This document shows, in pieces, positions 51,309 through 60,623 of a stretch of 64,000 nucleotides of DNA. Origin of the DNA: Elusimicrobia bacterium UBA5214 (lineage in GTDB: Bacteria > Elusimicrobiota > UBA5214); the NCBI GenBank assembly GCA_002412545.1, contig DHVG01000026.1, positions 129,930-193,929 on the forward strand. Direction: 5' to 3'. The notes under the pieces were generated by a model. It was not told the DNA's origin. It saw nothing but the letters and a program-made list of their open reading frames with translations, and made no database searches. The position numbers and the translations under genes are program-made. The first letter of the stretch is position 1, and the number at the start of each line of letters is the position of its first letter.

Positions 51309-51986
51309 TCAATAATTCTTTTTATCGCTGATTATTTTTCCGTCTTTGAACTGAATTGCTCTTTTGGCGTAAGCGGCAATATCGTGTTCGTGAGTAACCA
51401 TAATGATTGTTTTTCCTTCCTGATGTAATTTTGTGAAAATGTTCATAATTTCCGCACTGCTCTTAGAATCAAGATTACCGGTTGGTTCATCAGCAAGAAT
51501 AATTAAAGGGTTGTTAATTAAGGCACGGGCAATTGCCACCCGTTGTTGTTGTCCTCCGGAAAGTTCGTTTGGTTTATGTTTAGCCCAATGAACAAGTTCC
51601 ATCTTTTCTAAAATCTGATATGCCTTCTTTTCTCTTTCTTTGCGGTTTACTCCCTGGTAGACCAAAGGAAGCATCACATTTTCCAGAGCATCAGTCCGAC
51701 TCAAAAGATTAAAATTCTGGAAAACAAAACCAATCTTTTCCAGACGCATCATCGCCATATCGTCGTCGGTCAAATTACTTGTTTCGGTACCGTCAAAATA
51801 GTAATGTCCTTCGGTCGGCCGGTCCAGAAGTCCTAAAATATTGAGGAAAGTAGATTTACCTGACCCGGAAGGACCCATAATTGCAATGAACTCCTGGGGT
51901 TGAATAGTCAGGGAAGTCCCGTCCAAAGCACGTAAAATATTATCTCCTGTGCCATAAGTTTTTACTAAGTCAACAATTTTCAGCAT
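51309..51986 (-). CDS. MacB/LolD-type ABC transporter ATPase
   Basis: 225 aa. Walker A GPSGSGKS, signature LSGGQQQR, Walker B LIILADEPTGNLD and H-loop TH. The LDSKSSAEIM and MVTHEHDIA segments are those of the MacB/LolD group. Energises the permease downstream; separated from it by a repeat element. The C-terminus lacks any extension. Confidence 0.95.
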   Translation of the reverse strand: MLKIVDLVKTYGTGDNILRALDGTSLTIQPQEFIAIMGPSGSGKSTFLNILGLLDRPTEGHYYFDGTETSNLTDDDMAMMRLEKIGFVFQNFNLLSRTDALENVMLPLVYQGVNRKEREKKAYQILEKMELVHWAKHKPNELSGGQQQRVAIARALINNPLIILADEPTGNLDSKSSAEIMNIFTKLHQEGKTIIMVTHEHDIAAYAKRAIQFKDGKIISDKKNY

Positions 51987-52041
51987 AATTTCACCTGATT
52001 ACACAGATTTTTTAAGAAAGATTACGCAGATTTCTTAGCCC

Positions 52042-53118
52042 TTAGCGTCTTGGAGGACGCATCCCGAAAGGTGAACTGGTGGTGGAACCTTTAGCGTTTG
52101 GTTCTTTTAATAGGATTTCGTCATTTTCTTCCAGTCCTTTGACTACTTCTACATATTTATCATTTTCAATACCAATCTTAATCGGTTGTCTTTCAAATTT
52201 ACCGGGATTCCGCTTGACCATTACATAGTACTCATTCTTTTTGCCTTTCAATACTTCTAAAGGAATTGCTAAAGCATTTTCTTTTTTCTTTGGGATTATT
52301 TTCACATCTGCGGACATATTTACCCGGAGAAGGTTGGCTGGGTCAAAGATTTCCACCTTCACATTGAAAAAGGTTAAATTCTGTTCCACGGTGGCCATCG
52401 GTGAAACTCGGGTTACCTTACCGTTAAAATTCTTGGTTGGATAGGCATCAACTGTAATTATTGCCGGTGTCCCTTCCCGGATATCGCCAATATCTACCTC
52501 GTCTACTTCGGTCTCAACATATTTATGGGTTACATCGGCAATGGTAAAAATATTATTCCCGGAAGAAACAAAAGAAGCTCCGGAAGCGATTACATTTCCT
52601 TCTTCCAAATATTTCTTGATTACCTGCCCGGACATCGGTGCATAAATCGAAGTTTTATCAATATTTTCTTTTGCCGAGAGATAATCGCTTTCTGCCTGTT
52701 TAAAACTATTTTCTGCGGATTCCAGTTGACCACGGGTAACAAATTCTTTTTCAAAAAGCACTTTCTGCCGTTCAAGGTTGGCTTTGGCAGTGAGATAATT
52801 GGACTCGGCTTTACGATAATTCAGTTCCGCTTCGGTAGAATCAAGTTGAGCAATTAAGTCGCCCTTTTTGACATAGTCACCTTCGTCAACTTTAAGAGAA
52901 ATAATTTTACCGCTTACCTCTGATTTTACATCAACCGATTTTAATGCCTGGATTCTACCGGTTGCCGCAAGTTCCTCTTTCAAAGTCATTCTTTTAACCG
53001 TAACCGTCTGGATATTTTTTTCTCGCTGTTTGCGCGATGAGGCAATTCTCCAGTAAACTGTACCGGAAATAAGAATTATCAGTGCGCTAAGTAGGATTAA
53101 TTTCTTTCTTTCTTTCAT
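52042..53118 (-). CDS. MacA-type periplasmic adaptor (membrane fusion protein)
   Basis: 358 aa with an N-terminal anchor (LILLSALIILISGTVYWRIA), HlyD/biotinyl-like half motif SEVSGKIISLKVDEGDYVKK, a coiled-coil hairpin (about residues 95-150) and the matching IYAPMSGQVIKKYLEEG, then beta-barrel domains. The C-terminus is Gly/Pro-rich. Connects the ABC transporter to TolC across the periplasm. GATTACACAGATT repeats lie just beyond its 3' end (51996-52032). Confidence 0.93.
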   Translation of the reverse strand: MKERKKLILLSALIILISGTVYWRIASSRKQREKNIQTVTVKRMTLKEELAATGRIQALKSVDVKSEVSGKIISLKVDEGDYVKKGDLIAQLDSTEAELNYRKAESNYLTAKANLERQKVLFEKEFVTRGQLESAENSFKQAESDYLSAKENIDKTSIYAPMSGQVIKKYLEEGNVIASGASFVSSGNNIFTIADVTHKYVETEVDEVDIGDIREGTPAIITVDAYPTKNFNGKVTRVSPMATVEQNLTFFNVKVEIFDPANLLRVNMSADVKIIPKKKENALAIPLEVLKGKKNEYYVMVKRNPGKFERQPIKIGIENDKYVEVVKGLEENDEILLKEPNAKGSTTSSPFGMRPPRR

Positions 53119-53141
53119 TTTATTTTTCTCCTTACGTAATA

Positions 53142-53240
53142 TGATTCCAACGATTTTTTAGAAGACGATTACAGCGATTGACTCACTGATGATAAATCAT
53201 TGTAATCGTTTATTTTAATCACCGTAATCAATGTAATTGA
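53142..53240. repeat. GATTACAGCGATT repeats between the MacA and TolC genes
   Basis: Holds GATTCCAACGATT, GATTACAGCGATT and complementary GTAATCAATGTAATT motifs; can fold. Member of the dispersed GATTACA family. Confidence 0.6.
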
Positions 53241-53252
53241 ACCTATGTGAAA

Positions 53253-54551
53253 TTACATAGAGCGTTTATAAAAGGGCATTCCGGCTACTTTCAGTAATTT
53301 TAGATAATTAACCTGTAAATCATATTCTGCCTGGGCATTACTTATTTTTGCATTGGCTAAAGTAATGTCGGCATCAACTAACTCTACAATATTGGCTAAT
53401 CCGTTGATATATTTACCTTCTACAAATGCTTGGTTTAATTCGGCTTGTTCTAAACTTTTTTGGGTTAACTCGGTCCGTTCCCGACTTTCTTTAAAAGAAA
53501 GATAGACCTGGGTAACTTCTAAGATAATATCTTGTCTAAGTTTTTCTTCTTTTGCTTCAACTGCTTGCAGATTTTTTTTCGCCTGGGTAACTCTGGCTAA
53601 ATTTGCCCCTCCGGTAAAAAGAGATAAATCTAAACCTAAACCAATTGACCAACTGCTTGTTCCCGGTGGGAATTTATCGTCCCGCCAACCGAGAGAACTG
53701 CTTAAACTTAACCCCGGATAGAGATTACTTCGGGAAATGGCAATTGAATCCTTTGCTGAATCTTTTTGATAAAGCATCTCCTTGATTTCGGCTCGCTCGG
53801 AAAGAGCACTTTTGAGCATTTCTTCTAATTTTATCTCTTTCGGAATTGTTTCCTCTCCCCTTTCTTCCACACTGACTTCTTCAGTCAAGGGACGGCTCAA
53901 GTAACTATTCAAACTGGTTTTCGCTTTAATCAAATCATTTTCTGCTTTCAAGAGATTAATTTTGCTGTTGGTAACTTCTACATCCGACCTTAAGATATCT
54001 GATTTTGTTGCCAGCCCGGCTTTATAATTTGCTTCGGCCTGTTCACGATGTTTTAATGCTTGTTCAACCATCTTTTTATTTATCTCTACCATTTGTATAC
54101 ATTTGAGAATAGTATAATACCCCTGGAGAACTTCAAAAGCGACATCGTCATTTGCCTTCTGGTAAGCAATTTCGGCATAATTAAGATTGTTTCTTGCCTG
54201 GCTATTTGTCTTTACTGTTTTCAATCCATCAAAAATTGTCTGTCGTAATCCGAATTGGTAACTATAATTTTCCTTTTCCGGTAATTTAACGATACCGCCA
54301 GTAAAATTATTCATTGTCTGCTGGGAACGGGAATAATTGCTCCCTAAACTTAACTGGGGCAGAAAATCTGCTCTCGTTTCAGTGAGTTTAGCTTGCGCAT
54401 TCTCTAAGTTTGCCTGTGCTTCTTTAACCGTCGGACTATTCTTTATTGCCAGTTTAATTATTTCTTCCAGAGTAATTCTTTCCGCAGAAAAAGACAAACC
54501 CCTTAAGAGAAGTACCGTAACTAAAAGAGAGAAAATTCTTTTTGTTTTCAT
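53253..54551 (-). CDS. TolC-like outer membrane efflux protein
   Basis: 432 aa. Signal peptide (IFSLLVTVLLLRGLSFS, cleaved near AERIT), then two OEP repeats typical of TolC: LIKLAIKNSPTVKEAQANLE near the start, long coiled-coil helices and FTGGANLARVTQAKKNLQ in the second. Shows that the cell has an outer membrane. Operon with the MacA and MacB-type genes downstream. Confidence 0.92.
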   Translation of the reverse strand: MKTKRIFSLLVTVLLLRGLSFSAERITLEEIIKLAIKNSPTVKEAQANLENAQAKLTETRADFLPQLSLGSNYSRSQQTMNNFTGGIVKLPEKENYSYQFGLRQTIFDGLKTVKTNSQARNNLNYAEIAYQKANDDVAFEVLQGYYTILKCIQMVEINKKMVEQALKHREQAEANYKAGLATKSDILRSDVEVTNSKINLLKAENDLIKAKTSLNSYLSRPLTEEVSVEERGEETIPKEIKLEEMLKSALSERAEIKEMLYQKDSAKDSIAISRSNLYPGLSLSSSLGWRDDKFPPGTSSWSIGLGLDLSLFTGGANLARVTQAKKNLQAVEAKEEKLRQDIILEVTQVYLSFKESRERTELTQKSLEQAELNQAFVEGKYINGLANIVELVDADITLANAKISNAQAEYDLQVNYLKLLKVAGMPFYKRSM

Positions 54552-54582
54552 GATTATCTACTTTAGCGGTTTTGTTGATGAA

Positions 54583-54640
54583 AATAAAGACAACGGGAAG
54601 AATCACTTCCTACCCTTAGGACTCCCCCGTTGTCTTTTTT
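54583..54640 (-). terminator. Hairpin between the Spy-like and TolC-like genes
   Basis: GACAACGGG (54589-54597) and CCCGTTGTC (54626-54634) form a 9-bp stem; on the minus strand TTTATTTTC follows, and the plus side has six T. It lies inside the operon, so it may lower expression of the efflux genes rather than end the transcript. Confidence 0.55.
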
Positions 54641-54651
54641 GGCACTAATGG

Positions 54652-55098
54652 TTAGTGCCACTTCTTTTTCGGTCCCGGACCAGCGGGCATTTCTCCGCAA
54701 AAACCCGGGCGGGATTTGAATTTTGACCATTGTTCTTCGGTAAGGACTTTTTTTACTTCTAAAAGATGACTTGTTCGCTTCTTCTCAATTTCCGCGCGTA
54801 ATTTAGCAATTTCATCAATTTTGGTATTGATTTTATTTTCATCCGGAGTATCGGCTGTCCATAATTCTTGTAATTCTAACTGTTGAGTGCGGATTTCACT
54901 GGACAATTTTGTTATTTCCTTTTCAAAATTCAGTTTCAGTGACTGTAATTTTTTTTCCTGTTCTGGAGAAAGTTTAAGGTCTTCTTTACTTTCGCAGCAG
55001 TTGCCTGCTGGACGTTTTCCTTTACCTGCTTCAACTGATTGACTGAATGTCGCCACCAGAAGTACAAACATAAATAGTAACAACAAGTATTTCCGCAT
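54652..55098 (-). CDS. Spy/CpxP-like periplasmic protein
   Basis: 148 aa. Signal peptide (YLLLLFMFVLLVATFSQSVEA), then CC near residue 34, a helical body with LSPEQEKKLQSL and VLTEEQWSKF (LTxxQ-like motifs of the Spy/CpxP family). Periplasmic chaperone or metal-sensing protein in envelope stress. Its place in an ECF sigma operon next to the CnrX-like gene points to a stress-sensing role. C-terminus GPKKKWH is His/Lys-rich. Confidence 0.8.
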   Translation of the reverse strand: MRKYLLLLFMFVLLVATFSQSVEAGKGKRPAGNCCESKEDLKLSPEQEKKLQSLKLNFEKEITKLSSEIRTQQLELQELWTADTPDENKINTKIDEIAKLRAEIEKKRTSHLLEVKKVLTEEQWSKFKSRPGFCGEMPAGPGPKKKWH

Positions 55099-55166
55099 TT
55101 TTTTTCACCTCCTCATCTCTCTTGATGATACTGATTTTTTCAAAAAGATTACCCGGATATGTTTAT

Positions 55167-55670
55167 TTAAGGATGTCTTGGTCCCCCGCGCTCCGTCGGT
55201 GAAGTTTTGAAGCGTGGGTGACTTTCCCCGACCGGAGGGAATCCCGGTAACGGTGGACTTTTTCTCCCAAAACGTTTGGTAATTATTGAGAAAAATTTTT
55301 CTTGCTGTTCGGGAGTAAGAATATCTCGTTTTTCTAACATATCCTCTACCATTGATTTATGTAAATCGCACTGGAGCATACTTATTTCTTCAATTTTTTT
55401 TCTTATTTTTTCATCCGGTGAGGTGCTTTCTTTCAAAAGAGTCAATAATTCCTCACTTTTTATTTCTATTTTTTTTCGTAGCGGGTCAATTTTTTTCCGT
55501 TTTTCCAGTTCTAAAGAATGCATTTTTTCTTTCTGTGTCCGGGAAAGATGAAGTTCAGCCGGCAATCTTCCCGGACGGAATTTCCAACGCCGGTAAGCCC
55601 CGCCAGCGATAAAGGCAATGTTTAGCCCAAGCGAGAGAATAAGAACAAAAAGTAAAATTTTTTGTTTCAT
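55167..55670 (-). CDS. CnrX/Spy-like periplasmic sensor protein
   Basis: 167 aa. N-terminal membrane anchor (ILLFVLILSLGLNIAFIAGG, residues 5-24), then a helical hairpin with LSRTQKEKMHSLELEKRK and ILTPEQQEKFFSI. Family relatives (CnrX, ZraP) sense metals or envelope damage and hold back sigma-factor signalling. It directly follows the anti-sigma gene, as in cnr-type loci; metal sensing is inference. Proline-rich C-terminus. Confidence 0.75.
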   Translation of the reverse strand: MKQKILLFVLILSLGLNIAFIAGGAYRRWKFRPGRLPAELHLSRTQKEKMHSLELEKRKKIDPLRKKIEIKSEELLTLLKESTSPDEKIRKKIEEISMLQCDLHKSMVEDMLEKRDILTPEQQEKFFSIITKRFGRKSPPLPGFPPVGESHPRFKTSPTERGGPRHP

Positions 55671-55676
55671 TAGTGA

Positions 55677-56153
55677 TTACCCTCCATTGTGGTTATTTTC
55701 ACTCGCAGTCAGTGAAATATATGCTGCTTCCAAAGATTCGGTAGGGAACTCTTCAAAATTGGCAACTGCCAGCATAGTATCACTGGAAGATTTAATCTTA
55801 CCCAACTGCAGTTTTTCGTTTAGGTAGATTCCACCTAATAAACCAATTAGAAAGATTATTCCGGCTACTACCGGAACCGGAATTGGCAATATTCTTTTGA
55901 ATATTTCAAATAAGGAAAATCGTTTTGTTTCTTCTTCAACCTTAATTCTTTCCCAGAATTTGAACTCAAAATTTTCCGCAGTTTTGATTCCTTGCCAAAC
56001 TGCTAACGAATCCCAGGTTCTTTTCAGGATTTCCATTTCATTTTTGCATCCGGGACATTGATGCAAATGGGTAAGAATTTCTTCCTTTTCTTTGAGGTTT
56101 AATTGTCCGTCAATTAGTGCGGACAATCTTTTTCTAATTTTCTTACATTCCAT
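55677..56153 (-). CDS. Anti-sigma factor with zinc-finger (ZAS/HC2-like) domain
   Basis: 158 aa. N-terminal zinc-binding motif H29-X3-C33-X2-C36 plus C3, typical of anti-sigma factors; one membrane helix near residues 88-110 (IPVPVVAGIIFLIGLLGGIYL) and a periplasmic C-terminal part. It should hold the upstream ECF sigma factor inactive until an envelope signal. The start is 72 bp after the sigma gene stop. Confidence 0.87.
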   Translation of the reverse strand: MECKKIRKRLSALIDGQLNLKEKEEILTHLHQCPGCKNEMEILKRTWDSLAVWQGIKTAENFEFKFWERIKVEEETKRFSLFEIFKRILPIPVPVVAGIIFLIGLLGGIYLNEKLQLGKIKSSSDTMLAVANFEEFPTESLEAAYISLTASENNHNGG

Positions 56154-56224
56154 CTTTTTATCCTCTACCTATTAAACACCAAAAAGTTAAAAAACCTTCG
56201 CTGAAAAATCTTTCGCCCCTCAAC

Positions 56225-56800
56225 CTACCTTCTCCCCTTGGGGGAGAAGGTGAAGGATGAGGGGAATAGATACGGTTCAAGAGTACGTCTTAAATTTTCT
56301 TTTGCTCGTTGAATCAAAGAATCAACTGCTGAACTGGAAACACCAATAATTTCAGCAATTTCTTCGTAAGATAAATTTTCGTATTTCTGAAGAATTACCG
56401 CTAACCTCTGATTTTCCGGTAATGAATTAAGTGCTTTTTTTACTCTCTTAGTTAATTCTTTCTTTTCAAAATCACTATCTGGAGTAACTGATTCAGTAAT
56501 TTCTAAACTTTCTTCTAAGGGGACGGTAGGTAAATGTTTCTTACTTCTTAGATAATTTAAAGAAAGATTAGCCGTTATCCGGTAAACCCAGGTAGATAAC
56601 TTAGCCGATGGTTTATAGTTTATAGCTGATTGGTATATTTTTAGGAATACCTCCTGAGCAATATCTTCGGCTTCCGGATAATTCTGGACGAAACGGTAAG
56701 CAAGATTAATCACCATATCTTTATATTTCTTTAATATTTGTTCAAAAGCAGAAATATCGCCCCGGGCAAAGCGAAGCATTAGTTCAGTATCTGGATCCAA
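56225..56800 (-). CDS. ECF sigma factor (RpoE/SigW-like)
   Basis: 191 aa. Sigma region 2 (MVINLAYRFVQNYPEAEDIA and VFLKIYQ) and region 4 (LSYEEIAEIIGVSSSAVDSL). TTG start at 56800 with AGGAGG 10 nt upstream; ATG at 56779 is an alternative. Heads the sigma-anti-sigma-CnrX-Spy-TolC-MacA-MacB operon and probably drives it. The 3' end overlaps a CTTCTCCCC/GGGGAGAAGG repeat (56228). Confidence 0.94.
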   Translation of the reverse strand: MDPDTELMLRFARGDISAFEQILKKYKDMVINLAYRFVQNYPEAEDIAQEVFLKIYQSAINYKPSAKLSTWVYRITANLSLNYLRSKKHLPTVPLEESLEITESVTPDSDFEKKELTKRVKKALNSLPENQRLAVILQKYENLSYEEIAEIIGVSSSAVDSLIQRAKENLRRTLEPYLFPSSFTFSPKGRR

Positions 56801-56863
56801 CTGTATGGAACCTCCTACTAAACATTAAACATAAAAACAGGGTGAAACCTGCGGTTATATTTT

Positions 56864-56892
56864 TTGATTTTTGTCTAAAGAACTATTATAAT
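56864..56892 (+). promoter_or_regulatory. Promoter upstream of mgsA
   Basis: TTGATT (56864-56869), 17-bp spacer, TATAAT (56887-56892). It gives a ~140-nt leader that contains the 15-bp perfect inverted repeat at 56948-56993. Confidence 0.65.
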
Positions 56893-56947
56893 TAAATCCG
56901 GGATAAATGTAAAAGAGATTGATTTATGATTCCGGAGATTAAAAAGC

Positions 56948-56993
56948 AGATTACAGAGATTAAAGACAGAGACCCACCTAATCTCTGTAATCT
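56948..56993. repeat. Perfect 15-bp inverted repeat of the GATTACA family
   Basis: AGATTACAGAGATTA (56948-56962) and TAATCTCTGTAATCT (56979-56993) are exact complements with a 16-nt loop. Lies in the mgsA leader. Confidence 0.8.
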
Positions 56994-57038
56994 TTCTTAA
57001 AAAAATCACTGTAATCAAATTTAGAAGGAGGAAAATCA

Positions 57039-57488
57039 ATGGCGGAGAAAAAAATTCAAATGGGGGTAAAGAAAAATATTGCCCTGATTGCTCACGATAA
57101 CCGCAAACAAGATTTACTGGAATGGGCGAGATTTAATAAAGGACTTCTGCGGAAACATTCTCTCTTTGCTACCAAATCAACCGGGCTGATGCTTTCCAAG
57201 GAACTTGGTTTGGAAATTAAAACTTTTCAAAGCGGTCCTTTGGGGGGAGACCAACAAATCGGTGCGAGAATTGTTGACGGAACAATTGATTTTATTATCT
57301 TTTTCTGGGACCCGCTTGAACCGCATCCGCATGACCCGGATGTGAAAGCACTTCTAAGAATTGCGGTGGTTTGGAATATCCCGATTGCTTGTAACCGTGC
57401 TTCGGCGGATTTCATCATATCTTCTACCTTGATGTCCCAAACTTACGAACGACTTCTTGTTGACTACGAAAAAATAATTAAAAAGTAA
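57039..57488 (+). CDS. mgsA: Methylglyoxal synthase MgsA
   Basis: 149 aa. Converts dihydroxyacetone phosphate to methylglyoxal and phosphate. Conserved pieces: IALIAHDNRKQDLLEW, the catalytic aspartate in SGPLGGDQQIGA, and FFWDPLEPHPHDPDVKALL. AGGAGG lies 7 nt before the ATG. Ends 5 bp from the convergent hybrid kinase gene. Confidence 0.96.
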   Translation: MAEKKIQMGVKKNIALIAHDNRKQDLLEWARFNKGLLRKHSLFATKSTGLMLSKELGLEIKTFQSGPLGGDQQIGARIVDGTIDFIIFFWDPLEPHPHDPDVKALLRIAVVWNIPIACNRASADFIISSTLMSQTYERLLVDYEKIIKK

Positions 57489-57493
57489 TACTT

Positions 57494-60400
57494 TTAACCT
57501 TCTCTGATTGTCTCTTTGAGAACACGAAGCAAGTCAGTAATTTGATAAGGTTTTTGAATAAATTTAAACTCTTTTCCCTGAATAATTGAAAGTTGCATTT
57601 TTTCATCAAGATAACCGCTGGTAAAAATAACTTTCAATTCCGGTTTAGCTAAAAGAAGTTGTTCTACTAATTCCCTGCCCGGTTTATCTTTAAGCACAAT
57701 ATCAGTAAAAACCAGGTGGAATTTACCTTTTTCTTGCTTAAAAATATCTAACGCTTCGTTGACACTCCCGGCAGGAAATACCGTATAACCGTTTTTCTTT
57801 AAAACACGTTCAGCGAACTTACGCACCCCTTCCTCATCTTCAACTAAAAGGATTCTTTCACCTTTACCTTTTAATTCCGCAGAGAGAGAAACTTTCTCTT
57901 CTTTAGTTTCTTCTCCTTCTTCAATACTAAATACCGGTAAATAAATCTTAAAAACCGACCCTTGACCAGGTTCACTATAGACATTGAGCCAACCGTTATG
58001 CTGTTTGACTATACCATAGACCGTAGATAAACCCAGTCCGGTTCCTTTACCGGCTTCTTTGGTAGTAAAGAAAGGTTCAAAAATATGTCGGAGTGTTTCT
58101 TCATCCATACCTGTACCAGTATCCTGTACTGAAAGACACGCAAATTTACCCGCTCGTGCTTCCGGTTCAACCTTCACATATTCTTCATCAATGGTTACAT
58201 TTTCCGTTTTCAGGGTAATTGTGCCACCTTCAGACATTGCATCCCGGGCATTAACAACTAAGTTCATCAGCACCTGTTCAACCTGTCCCGGGTCAACTTG
58301 AATTGCCGATAATCTTGGCTCCAATATCGTGACTAACTCAATATCCTCTCCAATAATCCGGTGGAGCATTTTTTCTATATCACTAACCAAAGTATTGAGA
58401 TTAACTATTTGTGGTTGAAGGGTCTGCTTCCGGCTGAAAGCAAGCAGTTTACGGGTAAGGGCAGCTGCATGGTCAGCAGCTTTCTTGATTTCTTCAAGGT
58501 CAGCATGTGCCGGGTCATTTTTCGGGGAAGTAGCCAAAAGAAGTTGACTGTAGCCAATAATTGCGGTAAGCATATTATTAAAATCATGAGCAATACCACC
58601 AGCGAATCTGCCGATTGCTTCCATCTTCTGTGCCTGAAGTAACTGCTCTTCAAGGCGTTTGCGCTCCACCTCCTGGCGGACACGTTCGGTGATATCCCGG
58701 GAAACTCCCATAACCCCTACTACTTCACCCCGTGCATCAAGCAAGACCGAGGCAGAAAGGAAACTTGAGAATAGTTCTCCATTCTTACGCTTATTGGTGA
58801 TTTCTTGAATATGTCTGCCGTTTACGAGCGTCATTTTATGAACTTCCAAACCTTCACCCGGGTCTGAGTAGAGTAGGTCTACAGATTTCCCAAAAATTTC
58901 CTCTTTGCTATAGCCAAAAGTTTCCTCTGCTGCAGGGTTAAACTCGGTAATTCTCCGCTCATTATCAACTGCAATTATCATATCCATAGAACTATCAATG
59001 ATATTCCTTGCATATTCCTGAGATGTTCTTAATCTTTCTTCTGCACGTTTACGCTCGGTAATGTCGCGAACATTTACCACGATGCCACCCACGCTCGGGT
59101 CGTGCAGGAGATTTGTTCCTATTGCTTCCAGATAGCGATAGATACCATCTGAATGATGGTAGCGGAATTCCGTGAGATAGTGAGCGTTGGGATGAGTCAA
59201 GCCCTTAGCCATTGCTCTCATAACTTCTCCAAGGTCCTCGGGATGAACAAACTGAAAAACATCCTTCCCTATCCATTCCTCAATTTTATAACCCAGGATT
59301 TTCTCCACAGACGGTGAAAGATAGCGTGCTGTGCCTTGAGCATCAATGACGATTATCATGTCAGAACTGTTCTGCACCAAGGCACGGAACCGCTCCTCCC
59401 TCTGACGCAGTGCTTCCTCTGCTCGCTTGCGCTCGGTGACATCAGCAATCATACCATCGTAAGCAACAAGTTGCCCCTTTTCACTATAACGAGCAACCGG
59501 CGTATTCGTTATCCAGCGGATTGAACCGTTTCTGTGGATGATTCGGTGTTCAAGCGGTGGCACTCTCTCACCCAAAAGCACTTTCTCAACCTGTTCCAAT
59601 ACCGCTTTTTTATCTTCTTCATAAATCATCTTATACCAAAGATTGGGTTTATCTTCATATTCCTCGGTGGTGTAACCAGTTACACCGACACAACCAGGAC
59701 CATGAGTTGTTTTAACCGAACGACCATTCTCAACCTCTACCGTATAAATATAGTCAGTTACTGAAGCGACAAGTTTTTTGTATCGCTCCTCACTCTCCCG
59801 CAGTGCCTCTTCTGCCTGCTTACGCTCAGTGATGTCCTTCTCAAAATATACAGCACCCACTATTTTGCCTTCTTTGACTAAGGGCGACCCGGATATTTCT
59901 ACCCAGAGCCGATTTCCTTTTTTGTCAATCACTTCAATCGGGTAAGGTTCAATCTTCTCACCCCTTAATCTCCGTATAAAATTTTCCTTCACCAGTTGAT
60001 GATACTTGGGTGAAACCGGGATGGTATAAGATTTACCGTAGAGGTTCCCGAATCTATCAATACTTTTTTTATTACCGTACATAAATTTACCTTCTAAATC
60101 TATGGCAAAAACAAAATCATCCGAAGTCTCGACCAATAAACGATATTTCTCTTCACTTTCACGGAGCATCTTTTCTGTATGTTTTCGTTCAATAGCGTAG
60201 CGAATATCAGATGTTAATAAGTGTTCTTTCATTTCCCATTTAATTAAGTAATCCTGCGCACCTTCTTTTACCGCTCTGATTCCGGTCGCTTCATCGTCAA
60301 GACCGGTAACGACAATGACTGGTAATTCGGGGAATTGAGTAGATAATTTGTGAAAAGTATCAAATCCTTGGCTATCCGGCAGACCAAGGTCTAAAAGAAC

Positions 60401-60565
60401 TATATCAATTCCTCCTTCGGAGAGACGTTTCAATCCTGCAGAGAAATACTCAACAGACTCAATTTCAAAAATATTATCTCTCACTTCTTTCAACATTTCT
60501 TTGATGAATCTAACATCTGCAGGGTTATCTTCGATAAAGAGAATTCTAAAAGTCGGGAGTTTCAT
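57494..60565 (-). CDS. Multi-PAS hybrid histidine kinase
   Basis: 1,023 aa, no membrane segment. Domains in order: receiver (about 5-125, LFIEDNPADVRF, LLDLGLPDSQG), four PAS domains (starting about 136, 260, 390 and 515, each with a sensory box and PAC TERK/ITER ends), HisKA with H660 in GIAHDFNN, HATPase (about 760-880, NARDAMSEGG, GTGMD, GTGLGLS) and a C-terminal receiver (about 905-1023, LLVEDEEGVRKF, VFTDIVLKDKPG). Soluble sensor able to pass phosphate between its receivers. Probably works with the small regulator and the large kinase upstream. Confidence 0.95.
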   Translation of the reverse strand: MKLPTFRILFIEDNPADVRFIKEMLKEVRDNIFEIESVEYFSAGLKRLSEGGIDIVLLDLGLPDSQGFDTFHKLSTQFPELPVIVVTGLDDEATGIRAVKEGAQDYLIKWEMKEHLLTSDIRYAIERKHTEKMLRESEEKYRLLVETSDDFVFAIDLEGKFMYGNKKSIDRFGNLYGKSYTIPVSPKYHQLVKENFIRRLRGEKIEPYPIEVIDKKGNRLWVEISGSPLVKEGKIVGAVYFEKDITERKQAEEALRESEERYKKLVASVTDYIYTVEVENGRSVKTTHGPGCVGVTGYTTEEYEDKPNLWYKMIYEEDKKAVLEQVEKVLLGERVPPLEHRIIHRNGSIRWITNTPVARYSEKGQLVAYDGMIADVTERKRAEEALRQREERFRALVQNSSDMIIVIDAQGTARYLSPSVEKILGYKIEEWIGKDVFQFVHPEDLGEVMRAMAKGLTHPNAHYLTEFRYHHSDGIYRYLEAIGTNLLHDPSVGGIVVNVRDITERKRAEERLRTSQEYARNIIDSSMDMIIAVDNERRITEFNPAAEETFGYSKEEIFGKSVDLLYSDPGEGLEVHKMTLVNGRHIQEITNKRKNGELFSSFLSASVLLDARGEVVGVMGVSRDITERVRQEVERKRLEEQLLQAQKMEAIGRFAGGIAHDFNNMLTAIIGYSQLLLATSPKNDPAHADLEEIKKAADHAAALTRKLLAFSRKQTLQPQIVNLNTLVSDIEKMLHRIIGEDIELVTILEPRLSAIQVDPGQVEQVLMNLVVNARDAMSEGGTITLKTENVTIDEEYVKVEPEARAGKFACLSVQDTGTGMDEETLRHIFEPFFTTKEAGKGTGLGLSTVYGIVKQHNGWLNVYSEPGQGSVFKIYLPVFSIEEGEETKEEKVSLSAELKGKGERILLVEDEEGVRKFAERVLKKNGYTVFPAGSVNEALDIFKQEKGKFHLVFTDIVLKDKPGRELVEQLLLAKPELKVIFTSGYLDEKMQLSIIQGKEFKFIQKPYQITDLLRVLKETIREG

Positions 60566-60623
60566 CTATTTTTCCTTTCCTTCTTGATAAACAAAATAAT
60601 CACTGCCAAATCCAGCAAGCGGT

